Source: Anodontia alba (Eukaryota; Mollusca; Bivalvia; Lucinida; Lucinidae). Taken from it: a DNA stretch of 64,000 nucleotides. Positions 23,090-34,936 of the stretch are shown here, piece after piece. The position numbers and the translations under genes are program-made. How positions within the stretch are numbered: position 1 is the stretch's first letter; every line of letters begins with the position of its first letter. The notes beneath the pieces are model-generated. The model was given only the letters and a program-made list of their open reading frames with translations. It was not told where the DNA came from and searched no databases. The DNA is taken from the NCBI GenBank assembly GCA_964016985.1, contig OZ024826.1:59410235-59474234 (forward strand), in the 5' to 3' direction.

Positions 23090-24165
23090 TAACCTTCAGA
23101 TTATACGAAGTAGTTGCGGTCATGGTACCAAAGCCGTAATCCAAACTCATAAATCCATAAACGAATGACGAATCAGAATATTCAGACCCACAGACATGGA
23201 CCCCAGAACAAAGGGTGTAATCAGGCGTCCGCGGATAGTAAGCATTACTTGGTAAGCAAGCTTCGCCCACCATGCCAATAGGCCTGAACGAAGGAAATAT
23301 CGGTAGAAGCGTATGTCTACTTATGGCCCGTCACTGGCAAAAACATCAGAAACAATTTTGGAAACTGCCACATTGTAGGGATTGACTAGATCATGATGTC
23401 TCCCATAGAACTTCTTAAGTGTTGCTACCAGTTTGATACCCCTGGCTCAACAACTTTGTAGTGAGCACTTTCCCACGCTCCATGAAGTCCTGATAATTTG
23501 AACAGGTTCTGGCATAACCGATTAACTGTGAAACGTAAACGCCGTATGCTGGTGGAGAAGGGATATTACTGCTCAGGAATGGAAAGTTAACAATGGGAAA
23601 ATTGAAGTCATCCCGTTTGCCGTAAAGTCTAGTAGTAAGCTTTCCATTGTCAATGTAGAGAGTAGTATAACCTGTCACAGACAATACTCCAATGAAATCC
23701 ACTGATGGTACTTACTTCCTTGTCCGATCAGGAGAGGAAAATATGAATAGCTTGTTTACCTGTCAGCGTGCATATCTCTGTATCCACCACAATCACAGTT
23801 TATGATTTCTTGTGATGAATCAGCTTTAGTCAATAAATTCAATGAAAGTAGGTCCACTGGTGAAGTACAGTATCCAAAAACGGGGCTACAGTTTCAGAAG
23901 AGTCTGCTTTGTTTAACTGAAGCTCTGAAGGATAAATGTGATTAATCAAACCATCGAGGTACTTATTGCCAATATTTAATAAATCGTCCAAATATCTAGA
24001 CGTCGAGCTGAAAGCTTCAATAAGTTCAGATTGCTTTTCTTCAGAAAGAGACATCATGAAAGCCTCTTTCATAACAAAACAAAAAGAAATCAACCACAAA
24101 CGGTGCGCAATTTGTATCTGTCGCAATACCCACAATTTGTCTAAATAGTTTAGTACCAAATCTTA
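23090..24165 (-). pseudogene. Decayed retroelement reverse transcriptase
   Basis: The minus strand encodes pieces of one RT in shifting frames: TNCAPFVVDFFLFCYERGF (about 24080-24140), STSRYLDDLLNIGNKYLD with the catalytic YLDD box (about 23960-24005), SELQLNKADSSETVAPFLD, then YGKRDDFNFPIVNFPFL and YGVYVSQLIGYARTCSN (23500-23640). I recognise this combination as an RT type common in marine invertebrate genomes but cannot assign the class. About 190 bp of unrelated sequence separates PFLD from the KRDDF block, and at least three frame changes plus stops are visible. A further frame at 23079-23273 may be its C-terminal part. No endonuclease or integrase is seen. Confidence 0.7.
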
Positions 24166-25067
24166 TATAAATATTGTCAAGTAGAAAAGTGAGAGTTTCA
24201 AACACTTTCTGACATGACCGTAAGATATAATTTCTACTGAAATCACAGTGGATATTTTACTTTCACCGTTGTATATATGTTACTTTCACCATTGGAGACA
24301 CATGATAAAATTGGAGGGAATACTTTACTTTCACCACTGGACTAGGGTGATAAGCTGTGTATATACGTTTTTCCCCCTTTCGAGATATACATACTATAGT
24401 TGAAGGGGACACTTACCGTTCATCTCTTTCACAGTATTTTGTTCATTTGTGAGATTGTGTAAAAAAAAACAAAAAACAAAACAAAAAAAAAAACAAAAAA
24501 AAAACATGTAAATAACGAAGGCCTCATGGAAGAGTAACTATTTATACATATATTTAATATGCATGTGCTAAATATAGTAACCCTCTATATTTAGTCCTTA
24601 TTTATAGTCTTCCTGCCATCAGAAAGAATGTTATTGAATATTGCACAAGGTCTATGAAAGATCGGGTAAAAATCTGTTTTGGTCCATTAAAAATGTGAAT
24701 GAAGTTATAGACAAAATAAAATCCAGACGTTTTCGTGCATCAAGTCTGTCTACGTATGATTTTTTCCACTTCATCATTTAACTGAATGGACATTTCATGA
24801 GAAGGCTCACGTTATCTTACACGTAACGGAAGAAATGCTGTTTTCACTTCCGAAAAGTGTAGTAATAGTAAAGTATTAATACGCACTTTTATCATTTGTG
24901 TCCAGTCGAGAAAGTTGATTATCCATTTCAACATTTATTTTGTGTGCCAGAATTTCTTCAGAAAAAATAACACTAGAACCCGGCAAAAGACAAGCGCTCA
25001 GGGATTCAATAACCAGGAGCCTTATAATAATGATAAAATATAGAGCATGGATTTCTATTGTCTGAAC
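24166..25067. other. Intergenic, A-rich tract only
   Basis: Contains an A-rich run at 24460-24505. Nothing else recognisable. Confidence 0.5.
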
Positions 25068-25322
25068 CATCACGAAAACATACCTATATAATTCTGACCC
25101 CCTTAAACCCCACTTTTATATAGTAAAACTGGGGTTTACAGGGGTATACATTATTTTTCTCATTTCTGCTTAAAAACATAGATTGTGGGTACTCATTAGA
25201 ACCGCCTCGGCAGTCTTTGTTTTGAGCAGGAATATGAAAAATATCAGAACTTTTATCTGAAAATTTTCAGTTTTTTGTTGTGAAATTTTCAATATATTTG
25301 AATAGGCGTGTTTTCATAATGA
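25068..25322. mobile_element. MITE-1 copy, hairpin half deleted
   Basis: The left end CATCACGAAAACATACCTAT pairs imperfectly with the right end ATAGGCGTGTTTTCATAATG as a terminal inverted repeat of roughly 17-20 bp. The inner hairpin present at 31340-31420 (TACTCGTTAGAACCGCCTCG and its inverse) is reduced here to the left arm. It is non-coding, so presumably a non-autonomous DNA transposon. Confidence 0.75.
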
Positions 25323-26117
25323 ATAAATATGTCAGTTACATACAATGAAGATAATAATACGAAATCGTTAACGGATAAGTTTTAGGCTCCTGATTATTGC
25401 CCAGGAACTTCCTTCTACAAAAGCAAAAGCTCAGCTGACCCATTTGAGGCAGCTATATATTACCCATCTATTGTGTTATCTAATTGCCCAGTATTTGACC
25501 TGTCTTCAAGACACACATCAAACACTATAGTGCCTATGTAATGAATAGTAGTAAATGATATCCACTAAGTGCTACTTATACTGTTCTACCCTAGAAGTAA
25601 ATCAGTAAGTCCATGCAGGCAGGTGAAGGTTTCAAGTCTTAGATATACTTAAACATATTTTGTATATAAATTACAGCTGTTTAGATTGTCTTGAAATCGG
25701 ATATTTTTGGCGTCAGTCCATTTCTATGAACCTTTTTATACATGACATCGAAAAAAGGAAGAAGATGTATTCGTACACGTAAAAGTAAGGAAATGTATAG
25801 AATTATAAAAGAGATGATCATTAGATTTCAAATTTCATTTTATTTCTTTTTTACCAGACATCTTTATAACCTCGAAATTGATAGGAAAAAAAAATTCCTT
25901 TCTTGTGATACCACAAAACGTTGAAATAATCAAATGTTTAAAATGGTCCAGCATTCAATAAATAGCGAAGTCTTATTCTTCTTCTTCTTCTTCTTCTTCT
26001 TCTTCTTCTTCTTTGTGTTCTATATTTTATGCAAAAATTGGGGAATAACCCAATTTTAAGTGCCTAAGAATGATATTTGTATAAGTGTCACAACCTTTTA
26101 TAACCTCTCATTCTTTA
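25323..26117. other. Intergenic with (CTT)n
   Basis: A CTT triplet run lies at about 25974-26013. No other feature is visible. Confidence 0.6.
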
Positions 26118-26379
26118 CATCACGAAAACATGCCTATATAGTTTTGACCCCCTTAAACCCCACTTTTATATAGTAAAACTGGGGTTTACAGGGGTATACA
26201 TTATTTTTCTTATTTCTGCTCAAAACATAGATTATGGGTACTCGTTAGAACGCCTCGACGAGGCGGTTCTAACGAGTACCCACAATCTATGTTTTGAGGA
26301 GAAATATGAACAAGAGCTGTCGGAGGACAGCGAGCTCGCCAGCTGGGTACATTTTATATTGTAACATTTTTATCATTAA

Positions 26380-28217
26380 GCCATATAATATAGGTCACAC
26401 TGACCTAGATGTATTTGTATGTAAATCATTTTGTCACTTAGATATAATAATCCAGGTATGACAATTCTCCATGAAATAGTAATAAAAATAAAAGGCAAAA
26501 TCACTGAAGCATGAAATATAGGTCACAATGACCTAGATAAAGTAAGTGGTCATTCATTGGGTCACATGGAACTAATATCCCAGGTGTGACATTTATCCAA
26601 CAAATATTCAAGATATAAGGCAAATTCACTGAACCATGAAATATAGGTCACACCAACAGAGATATATTTTGACGTCAATAATCGGGTCACAAGGAACTAA
26701 TATCCCAGGTGTGACATTTATCCAACAAAAAGTATTCAAGATATAAGGCAAAATCACTGAACCATGAAATATAGGTCACAATGACCTAGATATAGTAAGT
26801 GGTCATTCATTGGGTCACATGGAAGTAATATCCCAGGTGTGACATTTATCCAACAAATAGTATTCAAGATATAAGACAAAATCACTGAACCATGAAATAT
26901 AGGTCACACCAACAGAGATATATTTTGACGTCAATAATCGGGTCACAAGGAACTAATATCCCAGGTGTGACATTTATCCAACAAAAAGTATTCAAGATAT
27001 AAGGCAAAATCACTGAACCATGAAATATAGGTCACAATGACCTAGATATAGTAAGTGGTCATTCATTGGGTCACATGGAAGTAATATCCCAGGTGTGACA
27101 TTTATCCAACAAATAGTATTCAAGATATAAGACAAAATCACTGAACCATGAAATATAGGTCACACCAACAGAGATATATTTTGACGTCAATAATCGGGTC
27201 ACAAGGAACTAATATCCCAGGTGTGACATTTATCCAACAAATAGTATTCAAGATATAAGGCAAAATCACTGAACCATGAAATATAGGTCACACCAACAGA
27301 GATATATATTGACGTCAATAATCGGGTCACAAGGAACTAATATCCCAGGTGTGACATTTATCCAACAAATAGTATTCAAGATATAAGGCAAAATCACTGA
27401 ACCATGAAATATAGGTCACACCAACAGAGATATATTTTGACGTCAATAATCGGGTCACAAGGAACTAATATCCCAGGTGTGACATTTATCCAACAAATAA
27501 TATTCAAGCTATAAGGCAAAATCACTGAACCATGAAATATAGGTCACAATGACCTAGATATAGTAAGTGGTCATTCATTGGGTCACATGGCACTAATATC
27601 CCAGGTGTGACATTTATCCAACAAATAGTATTCAAGATATAAGGCAAAATCACTGAACCATGAAATATAGGTCACAATGACCTAGATATAGTAAGTGGTC
27701 ATTCATTGGGTCACATGGAACTAATATCCCAGGTGTGACATTTATCCAACAAATAGTATTCAAGATATAAGGCAAAATCACTGAACCATGAAATATAGGT
27801 CACAATGACCTAGATATAGTAAGTGGTCATTCATTGGGTCACATGGAACTAATATCCCAGGTGTGACATTTATCCAACAAATAGTATTCAAGATATAAGG
27901 CAAAATCACTGAACCATGAAATATAGGTCACAATGACCTAGATATAGTAAGTGGTCATTCATTGGGTCACATGGAAGTAATATCCCAGGTGTGACATTTA
28001 ACCAACAAAAAGTATTCAAGATATAAGGCAAAATCACTGAACCATGAAATATAGGTCACAATGACCTAGATATAGTAAGTGGTCATTCATTGGGTCACAT
28101 GGAAGTAATATCCCAGGTGTGACATTTATCCAACAAATAGTATTCAAGATATAAGGCAAAATCACTGGACCGTGAAATCTAGGTGACCTTGACCGTAAAA
28201 TGTAGGTCACCATGACC
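26380..28217 (+). repeat. 128-bp minisatellite of two unit types (A and B)
   Basis: Units are spaced almost exactly 128 bp apart. Type A contains GGTCACAATGACC (26521, 26774, 27030, 27542, 27670, 27798, 27926, 28054). Type B instead has GGTCACACCAACAG and TGACGTCA (26670, 26926, 27182, 27310, 27438). The order is A B A B A B B B A A A A A. Both types share CCCAGGTGTGACATTTATCC. Diverged edge units at 26393 and 28205 also have GGTCA-N3-TGACC. Confidence 0.95.
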
Positions 28218-28304
28218 TTCACTCTCTTACACTTAAACTGATGTCACATAGTTAGCTGATGTATAACCAGTTGTGTCTATAACCTGTAGGCATATAAGAT
28301 TTTA

Positions 28305-28705
28305 CAAATGTGTCCTAGATTTTGACCCCTAGCCCCACCCCAAGGCCCACCCTGAGGTATGAACCCAGGGGTATGTTCTTTTGGAATCTCAGAAGACTCG
28401 TCCAGGTACCCAAATTCTAAATATGAATGCTCTATGAGGAGTGAGAGTCAAGATATAAGAATTTGAAAAACTTTAACACAGTATTACAAAGGTGTCCTAG
28501 ATTCTGACCCCTAGCCCCACCCAGGGGCATGAACCCAGGGGTTTATTCTCTTGGAATCTCAGAAGACCCTCCAAGGTACCTAAGTTCCAAATTTGATGCC
28601 TCTGTGAGGAGTGACTGTTGAGATATAAGCATTTGAAAAACTTTAACACAGTGTGATGGGAACGGGAACGCAAACGCAAACGCAAACGCAAACGCAAACG
28701 TGGAC
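28305..28705 (+). repeat. HL-i tail: two ~177-bp units and CAAACG hexamer run
   Basis: Units start at about 28307 and 28486 (GTGTCCTAGATT, TGACCCCTAGCCCCACCC) and end TTGAAAAACTTTAACACAG. A run of ACGCAA units at 28668-28702 precedes the 3' hairpin, the position taken by ACGG runs in HL-ii to HL-iv. Confidence 0.85.
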
Positions 28706-28840
28706 GACCGGGGTGACTACAATAGCTCTCCTTGTACTTCGTACAGGCGAGCTAAAAATATTCGAATTTTTTCTCTGAAAATTTTCAGTTTTTGGAGGTA
28801 AAATTTTCTATATATTTGAATAAGCGTGTTTTCGTAATGA

Positions 28841-29290
28841 TCTTTCGAATGTAAACGATATACATCTATATCAGCCGATTACAGATTTATTTAGAAAGTT
28901 GGATACCTGTCTGCCCGATAATCGCCATGTATAGATTTATGTAGAATGCTAGATTCTTTTCAAGTCGATAACGGTCCAAAAAAAAATTAAGCAGAATGAT
29001 GGTTTCTTGTGGGGCCGATAATGGCTAAATATAGATTTAGGTAGAATAATAGATTCCTGTCGGGCCGATAACGGCCCATGGTATTATAGATTTGAGTTGT
29101 ATGCTTGATTCCTGTGGGTCAATAACGGCCAATATAAATTTAAGTGGAATGGATAACGGCCCAATAAAGATTCAAGTAGCTTGATTCCTGTCGGGCCGAT
29201 AACCGTCCATTATAGATGTAAGTAGAATACTGGATTCCAGTCTGGCCGATAACGGTCTAGTAAAGATTTAAGTAGAATACTACCTGGGAT
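28841..29290 (+). repeat. Degenerate ~65-bp minisatellite (GGGCCGATAACGGCC)
   Basis: About seven diverged units pair CTGTCGGGCCGATAACGGCC with ATAGATTTAAGTAGAATGCTAGATTC. Unit length varies by deletion. No coding content. Confidence 0.75.
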
Positions 29291-29401
29291 CACAGTACAC
29301 TTTGACACTCTTTGCTCAGACTTGTCATCAACAAACATCGATGATTCTAATTAGGTGTGCAGACCGCAGTCTGATCTGGGCATTTATTCTGTCAAGAGCC
29401 A

Positions 29402-29510
29402 TCCCAGTAACCATTCTTTATAAATCTATGGCGGGTCGTTCTCGGCCCGTCAACTACCCTGACGGGCCGATAACAGCCCGCTAAAGATTTATAAAGAATG
29501 CTAGCTGGGA
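29402..29510. repeat. 50-bp foldback related to the adjacent minisatellite
   Basis: 29402-29451 is the imperfect inverse of 29461-29510, with a 9-nt loop. Both arms contain ATTCTTTATAAATCT and end in GGCCCGTC or its complement. The right arm carries the same GGGCCGATAACAGCCC core as the minisatellite units. Confidence 0.85.
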
Positions 29511-29774
29511 TTTTCTCATGGTTCCGGGCTTACGGTGCAATTTAGTCTTATTGGAAAGGTCCCTTATGGTGTTCACTTTGAAACAGAGCATTTTTGCTCC
29601 AGTGCAGACCTTTCCCCATAAGTTACTAAAAATAGCATTCATTTTTTTTGGCGTTAGAAAATGACGTGGACCAGTCCAAAACTTACAAGGATACATCTAT
29701 TCTCCTACTATCGCTGCGGTGTGTATAAGTTAGCCGAAACCCAAACGCAAAAAAAAAAACAACAATAAAAAAAA
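29511..29774. other. Intergenic, no feature
   Basis: No repeat or coding content recognised apart from short A-runs near 29750. Confidence 0.5.
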
Positions 29775-30045
29775 AAAGGTCGGAGAAAAGTCAAGAGTGC
29801 CACAACCACAAGCTGCAGCCCTTCCCAGACACCAAGAGGAAGAGGAAACAGACAAAACCAAACAAGCGCAAATCAAACAAACGTACGAAAAGCAAGATTA
29901 GTTCTCTTTTCCCCAAGCGAGGTAATCGCAATTCTAAAGGGACAAAGAAAAAAAAAAAAAAAAGTGCCACAACCACAAACGTACGAAAAGCAAGATTAGT
30001 TCTCTTTTCCCCAAGCGAGGTAATCGCAATGCTAAAAGGACAAAA

Positions 30046-30077
<32 letters not shown>

Positions 30078-30167
30078 AAAAAAAAAAAAAGTGCCACAAC
30101 CACAAACGTACGAAAAGCAAGATTAGTTCTCTTTGCCCAAAGCGAGGTAATCGCAATGCTAAAAGGA

Positions 30168-30205
<38 letters not shown>

Positions 30206-30282
30206 TGCCACAACCACAAACGTACGAAAAGCAAGATTAGTTCTCTTTTCCCCAAGCGAGGTAATCGCAATGCTAAAAGGAC

Positions 30283-30313
<31 letters not shown>

Positions 30314-30545
30314 TGCCACAACCACAAACGTACGAAAAGCAAGATTAGTTCTCTTTGCCCCAAGCGAGGTAATCGCAATGCTAAAAGGACAAAAAAAAAA
30401 AAAAAAAAAAACACAAAAAAAAAAAACACACAAAAAAAAAAAACAACAACATAAGAACAAAACAACACAAAGCAGGAATTAAAACAAATCGCCTCGGAAA
30501 TAACACCGGGACCACCGCCAGAATAAATGTCAAACAGTATTGCCT
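29775..30545 (+). repeat. R1 family copy with poly-A-separated internal concatemer
   Basis: The first part (29785-29950) matches R1 in LTR-A (GCAGCCCTTCCCAGAC, AAGCGAGGTAATCGCAAT). The piece from GTGCCACAACCACAAACG to GCTAAAAGGAC then repeats four more times (about 29963, 30090, 30203, 30311), each separated by an A-tract of roughly 20-40 nt. The R1 right part (AAATCGCCTCG, ACACCGGGACCACCGCC) follows. Long frames here are made of Lys or Phe runs and are artefacts. Confidence 0.85.
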
Positions 30546-30611
30546 TTGGAAACAAAGAACAAACAAAATCACGAAACTCGGAGACTCGGTTATACTACCA
30601 GCAATAAATGG

Positions 30612-30795
30612 GTAGAAAAAAAATCAAAGGGCAGTATATGAATGGGTCAATATTTCAAATGATCTAGTATATGTATGGATGCGTTTTTTCGGGGGTAGGT
30701 TTCAAAATACTGACTCACACATCTATACCACAGTTACCCCAAAGTTATCCCCCACGTTCCTTCCCCCTCCCCCTCCCCCACCCCCCCCCCTCCCG
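30612..30795 (+). repeat. R2 repeat fragment ending in poly-C
   Basis: Shares AAAATCAAAGGGCAGTATAT and a GGTAGGTTT/AATACTG segment with 53165-53300, and like that copy ends in a C-rich tract. Confidence 0.75.
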
Positions 30796-31231
30796 CGACG
30801 TGTAGACCTAGGTCAGATCAGACTGTTTGTCTTTATGCTATTTAAAACAGTATATAGATCTAAATCAGATTAAGAGTGCAGCAATATTACCGTAAATATT
30901 CCACAAACAGACCTGAGCAAACTCTTTAGACCCATATCAGGTCAGATTGCTTTATTTTATGTTATGCCCAACCATGCAGACCCAGTTCATTTATTAAGCA
31001 TTCTTATCAAGATCAGAACTGTTAGCAATTCTATCAGATCATCACGCTACTAACCATTTCTATTCACATAGCCTATGCAATTAACGTAAATAAAAACAAA
31101 TCACACGTCTTAATCATCTACAATTCCTACCCTATAAAACTCCTTACATACCATGCTCAAACTGTAATACATCTTTTAGTTCTACTAATTTGTATTCCGG
31201 CTGTGATTCTGTCCTTTTCAGTGTCAGTAGA
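30796..31231. other. Intergenic, no feature
   Basis: AT-rich DNA with no recognised repeat, RNA or coding content. Confidence 0.5.
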
Positions 31232-31510
31232 TATTACAAAAATATGCCTATTCAAATATACTGAAAATTTTACGACGAAAAAATGAAATTTTTTTTGAGA
31301 TAAAAAATTCTGATAATTTTCATATTTCTGTTCAAAACATAGATTATGGGTACTCGTTAGAACCGCCTCGACGAGGCGGTTCTAACGAGTACTCACAATC
31401 TATGTTTTTGAGCACAAAAGAAAAATAATGTATACCCCTATAAACCCAGTTTTACTAGATAAAAGTGGGGTTTAAGGGTGTCAAAATTATATAGGCATGT
31501 TTTCGTGATG
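31232..31510. mobile_element. MITE-1, complete copy with inner hairpin
   Basis: The outer ends ATATGCCTATTCAAATATA and ATATAGGCATGTTTTCGTGATG are inverted. In the middle CATAGATTATGGGTACTCG through CGCCTCGACGAGGCGG to its complement forms a near-perfect 80-bp palindrome (31336-31416). No ORF. Confidence 0.8.
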
Positions 31511-32104
31511 AGTGACAATAATTAAGACCAAATTCCATACAGATAATCCCGCATGAATAATTATTGTAATAGGAAATGTGCGCAAACAATAGATATTTAA
31601 TTCCCAGGTAATATTTCTTCATGTGCTGTAATAAAGTTTATGAACGAACATCCCTTTAAAAATATTTAAGCGTGCAAATATACCATAAAGCACTATTATA
31701 TTGATAAAACAAGGCAATTCAGTAAATTTTGGTAGTTACCACAAACTTTACATACTGATTTGGACCGCTTTGGTAATAGTTATTGGGGCCGATTTGGACT
31801 GCGGCAGTTTTAGTAGGGGCAATTTTGGTCTGGGTCCATTGGGGGTGGGGGGGGGGGGGGGTGGTGAGGGTGGTACGCTGAATTTTGTCTGACATACAGG
31901 CTGGGTCCCAGCATTTATTGTTTACCCAAAAATATATAACGCTATGTCCGCCATATCCCAAAAATTACCCGTTTATCAGTCATACCCGGAAAATATTTCC
32001 GCAGATATTAGCAAAGCCCAAAAAATATTTCCCTTGCACATTTGTTTTTTCTTTTTTTTTTTTTTTTTATAAAAGTATGGTTTTTATTTATTTTTCCTGT
32101 ATAA
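31511..32104. other. Intergenic with G-run and T-run
   Basis: A G-tract at about 31842-31861 (G-quadruplex potential) and a T-tract at 32043-32068. Gly-rich frames here come from the G-run. Confidence 0.6.
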
Positions 32105-33845
32105 TGATCACCGCGTCCAACCGTAACGCCGGATAACCGGTCGTAACGCCGGATTTTCGGTCAAATAACGCCGGATTACGGTATTTTTCGTAGGATTCGC
32201 CGCCATTTTAAGAACCGCGTTTGACGGTGGGTAGACAAAAACATTTATCTAAAATATTAGGATAGTTTCATCGAACATGAAAAGTAGCCTATCCGGATCT
32301 ACATATATTCTTCCAACTGCTAAATCTTCAATTGATACAATTACTTTGCCGAAATTGTCAAACACTCAAAGAGAAACTGGTTATGCAGGTTCGGCCATAC
32401 AATAAAAAAGCATTCTTACCAGAGGAGTTCGTACTTTTTTCATTTTCTCAAAATTTCTGAACTGCTTATGGATGAAAATGCATTTGAAAATGACCTTGTA
32501 TCATAAACTGGCCGTTGCTAAGACTTTTTTACCGACGAAACAAAGACCGAGGCACAATCCATGAAATTTAAGGTAACGCCGGATAAAACGGTGTCTTCTT
32601 GATCTACAACTGGCCAGTATTCTCGCAGACGAATACACTTGTTAAGGTAAAACTTTACCTTCACAGTCCAATCCCAATTAATCGACACTATAAATTGTCG
32701 TAGTTTTGGTATATGAAGTATCTGAATGTATCAATCACATAAAAGATCAAGCACCTCCGTATACTTCAAAAAGAATTTAGATCTACGTACTTTCATCCAC
32801 AGCTTTTATCCAGTATTCTCGCAGACAAACACACTTGAGTGCGTCTGTTCAGAACGCTGTAACAATTAGAGTGTGCAAAATAGAGTTAAACATAATCATT
32901 AAACTTGTATAACTTGTTCAAGTAGTTTGCAGACTCCCTCTGGATTCCTTTAGAAAATGGAGTGATCATATCGTTTACCTCATGTTTTGTTATCCTGCCC
33001 TCAATTTGGTTCTATTACATTTTCCCTTTCATTTTAAGAATCCTTAGATATGGTTATCATTGTATGGAGAGGCATGAGTTCATACCAGGAATAAAATGTA
33101 TTTAAAAACGGTGATAGTTTTAGATGTAATCTGTTTTGTGGGACGCAAGTACTCGGAGGCGTGGGTTATGTGTTAAAACGCCCGATTCGACTGAACATAG
33201 CATTTGTATATTTAAGTCTATTGTGGCAGGATGCAGTTGTAGCTATAACGGTTCTTCTGAACTGTCTTTTTTCTAGAAAAAGTCCAGTTATCGTCTAAAT
33301 CTGGTTAGTAAAGCACTTCATTAGTTCTGTATTTGGATTCCCTGTAAATAACACGTCATAACATGATTACCCGATACAAACTTAAAAAAGATTGCCCTTG
33401 GAAACAAAGAACACACTACAGATTAGAAAATGGGAGTCGTCCTGCGTCCGTTTTTGCTCAGGTAACAGTTTCGAAGTGCTATTGCACAGTTGTTGTGTGG
33501 GCGATGTGTACGCAGAATGTGTGTTTGTTTATGGATGACAGGCTTCGATGGTGACAAATAATGTACAAAAGTAAGTTCTATTAGACAAGAGAGGCAATCT
33601 AAAATCTCAACAAAATTTATTTGTCAAATTCTTTGCAACATATTTTTGATCAAAGGACAACTAATCACATGTATGACTTAAAAATATTTGCAGGAGGATG
33701 GTTCATAGCATGGTAACGCACATATGCACATAAAACCTCGTTTTCGAAAGACGCAGTAAGGAGAGTAGATCAATTGCTAACGCTTAACATCTGGGTAAAG
33801 TTTTCAGCAGATGACATTGAAATATTATTTTTTCTTATTGTTTTC

Positions 33846-34584
33846 AGAAAACAGGTTTTGACATAATCTCGATTGGAGACAACTGACATTGTCTCGATTA
33901 GAGACAATTTGCATGAAATGTCTCATCCTGTTTTCTGGGGAAAAATAAAATAATAATAAAAAAACATCATCAATTTGTCGTCTGCTGAATTAGCCTAGCA
34001 ACAGAAACCTCCATGTCTGGTTAATGCGGCTCGTGAACTGGATACTTCTTCCTGAAGTCCTCATGTGGAAAAACTATAAAAGTCTAAGTATTTCTCGGGT
34101 GTAGAGGTCAGGCGTGTCAAATAACATAGATTTTATCTAAAGTTTGTGAGCGATAACATGCACAAAAATAACTAAATCGTGCAGTTTTCTGTATCTATTT
34201 TATTGTGTTACTTGGTTCATGGCTCCAATTTCACACATGCGCTTCAATAATACGTACCTACCTTAAACATGGGTATGTGCAAATAAACAGATATCACGTC
34301 ACCGACTTCCGCCTCAATATACATTATATAGTTCCTTCTACTGTAATCGTAATGATGTTGTGAAACTCATTTTTCGAAGATTTTGCCGAAATTAATGAAA
34401 GACGACAAGCAAAACGCCTTCCCCGCGTGGTAAGAGTTTACATCAGGACTGAAGTGGAGTCTAATCAGTTCACGAAACGACAAACTGATGATGTTTTTTG
34501 TTTTTTTTTTATACCCTAGAAAACAGGCTATGACATTTCATACAAATTGTCTCCAATCGAGACATTGTCAAAACATGTTTTCTT

Positions 34585-34586
<2 letters not shown>
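33846..34586. mobile_element. Long-TIR element (MITE-3) inserted in INV left copy
   Basis: The left end AGAAAACAGGTTTTGACA...AACATCATCAATTTGTCGT (33847-33981) is matched in inverse by 34474-34585, giving an imperfect TIR of about 110-135 bp. The left arm contains an internal duplication of CTCGATTGGAGACAA. The inner ~490 bp has no clear ORF. Related end fragments occur at 41524, 53935 and 55690. Confidence 0.7.
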
Positions 34587-34740
<154 letters not shown>

Positions 34741-34744
34741 GTAT

Positions 34745-34936
34745 GTGTTCGGCGCAAAGTAAGAATCGGTACAATTCCGGAATTGTCTTGCGCAAAGTAA
34801 GAATTCTTACTTTGTCCGCCAATTCCGGAATTGTACCGGACAATTCTAGAATTGCGCAGGAGATATGTATTGTGATCGATAAGGTAAATGTGCCTGCGCA
34901 AAGTGGGAATAGTTTGGACAAAGTGAGAATATATTA
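34745..34936. repeat. Palindrome-rich end of INV repeat
   Basis: Contains the perfect palindrome AAAGTAAGAATTCTTACTTT (34794-34813) and two copies of the AATTCCGGAATT core, with repeated GCGCAAAGT. The mirror copy is at 49795-49955. Confidence 0.9.

Larger units (their letters stand above)
26311..28753 (+). mobile_element. HL-i: Helentron/HINE-like minisatellite element
   Basis: The 5' end is CAAGAG followed by the hairpin GCTGTC-GGAG-GACAGC (26316-26331). The subterminal arm AGCTCGCC (26333-26340) matches the terminal GGCGAGCT (28746-28753). Between them are the 128-bp array (26380-28217), a two-unit ~177-bp repeat, a CAAACG hexamer run and the 3' hairpin CCTTGTAC-TTC-GTACAGG. Inverted subterminal repeats, internal arrays and a 3' stem-loop fit Helentron-associated elements (HINEs, 'pearl'). 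The element encodes nothing, so assignment rests on structure alone. Confidence 0.6.
26118..28840. mobile_element. MITE-1 copy split by the HL-i element
   Basis: 26118-26310 carries the left TIR and the complete inner palindrome around CGCCTCGACGAGGCGG. 28754-28840 carries the rest, ending GCGTGTTTTCGTAATGA. Joining points fit the continuous copies at 25230-25322 and 31232-31510. The 2.4-kb insert lies within a run of As. Confidence 0.8.

Noticed and set aside
26380..28217. Regular direct repeats that could suggest a CRISPR array
   Set aside because: Whole 128-bp units repeat without unique spacers, in an animal-type genome.
29791..30555. 254-codon frame, longest in the window
   Set aside because: It is built from Phe runs encoded by the poly-A tracts of the R1 concatemer.
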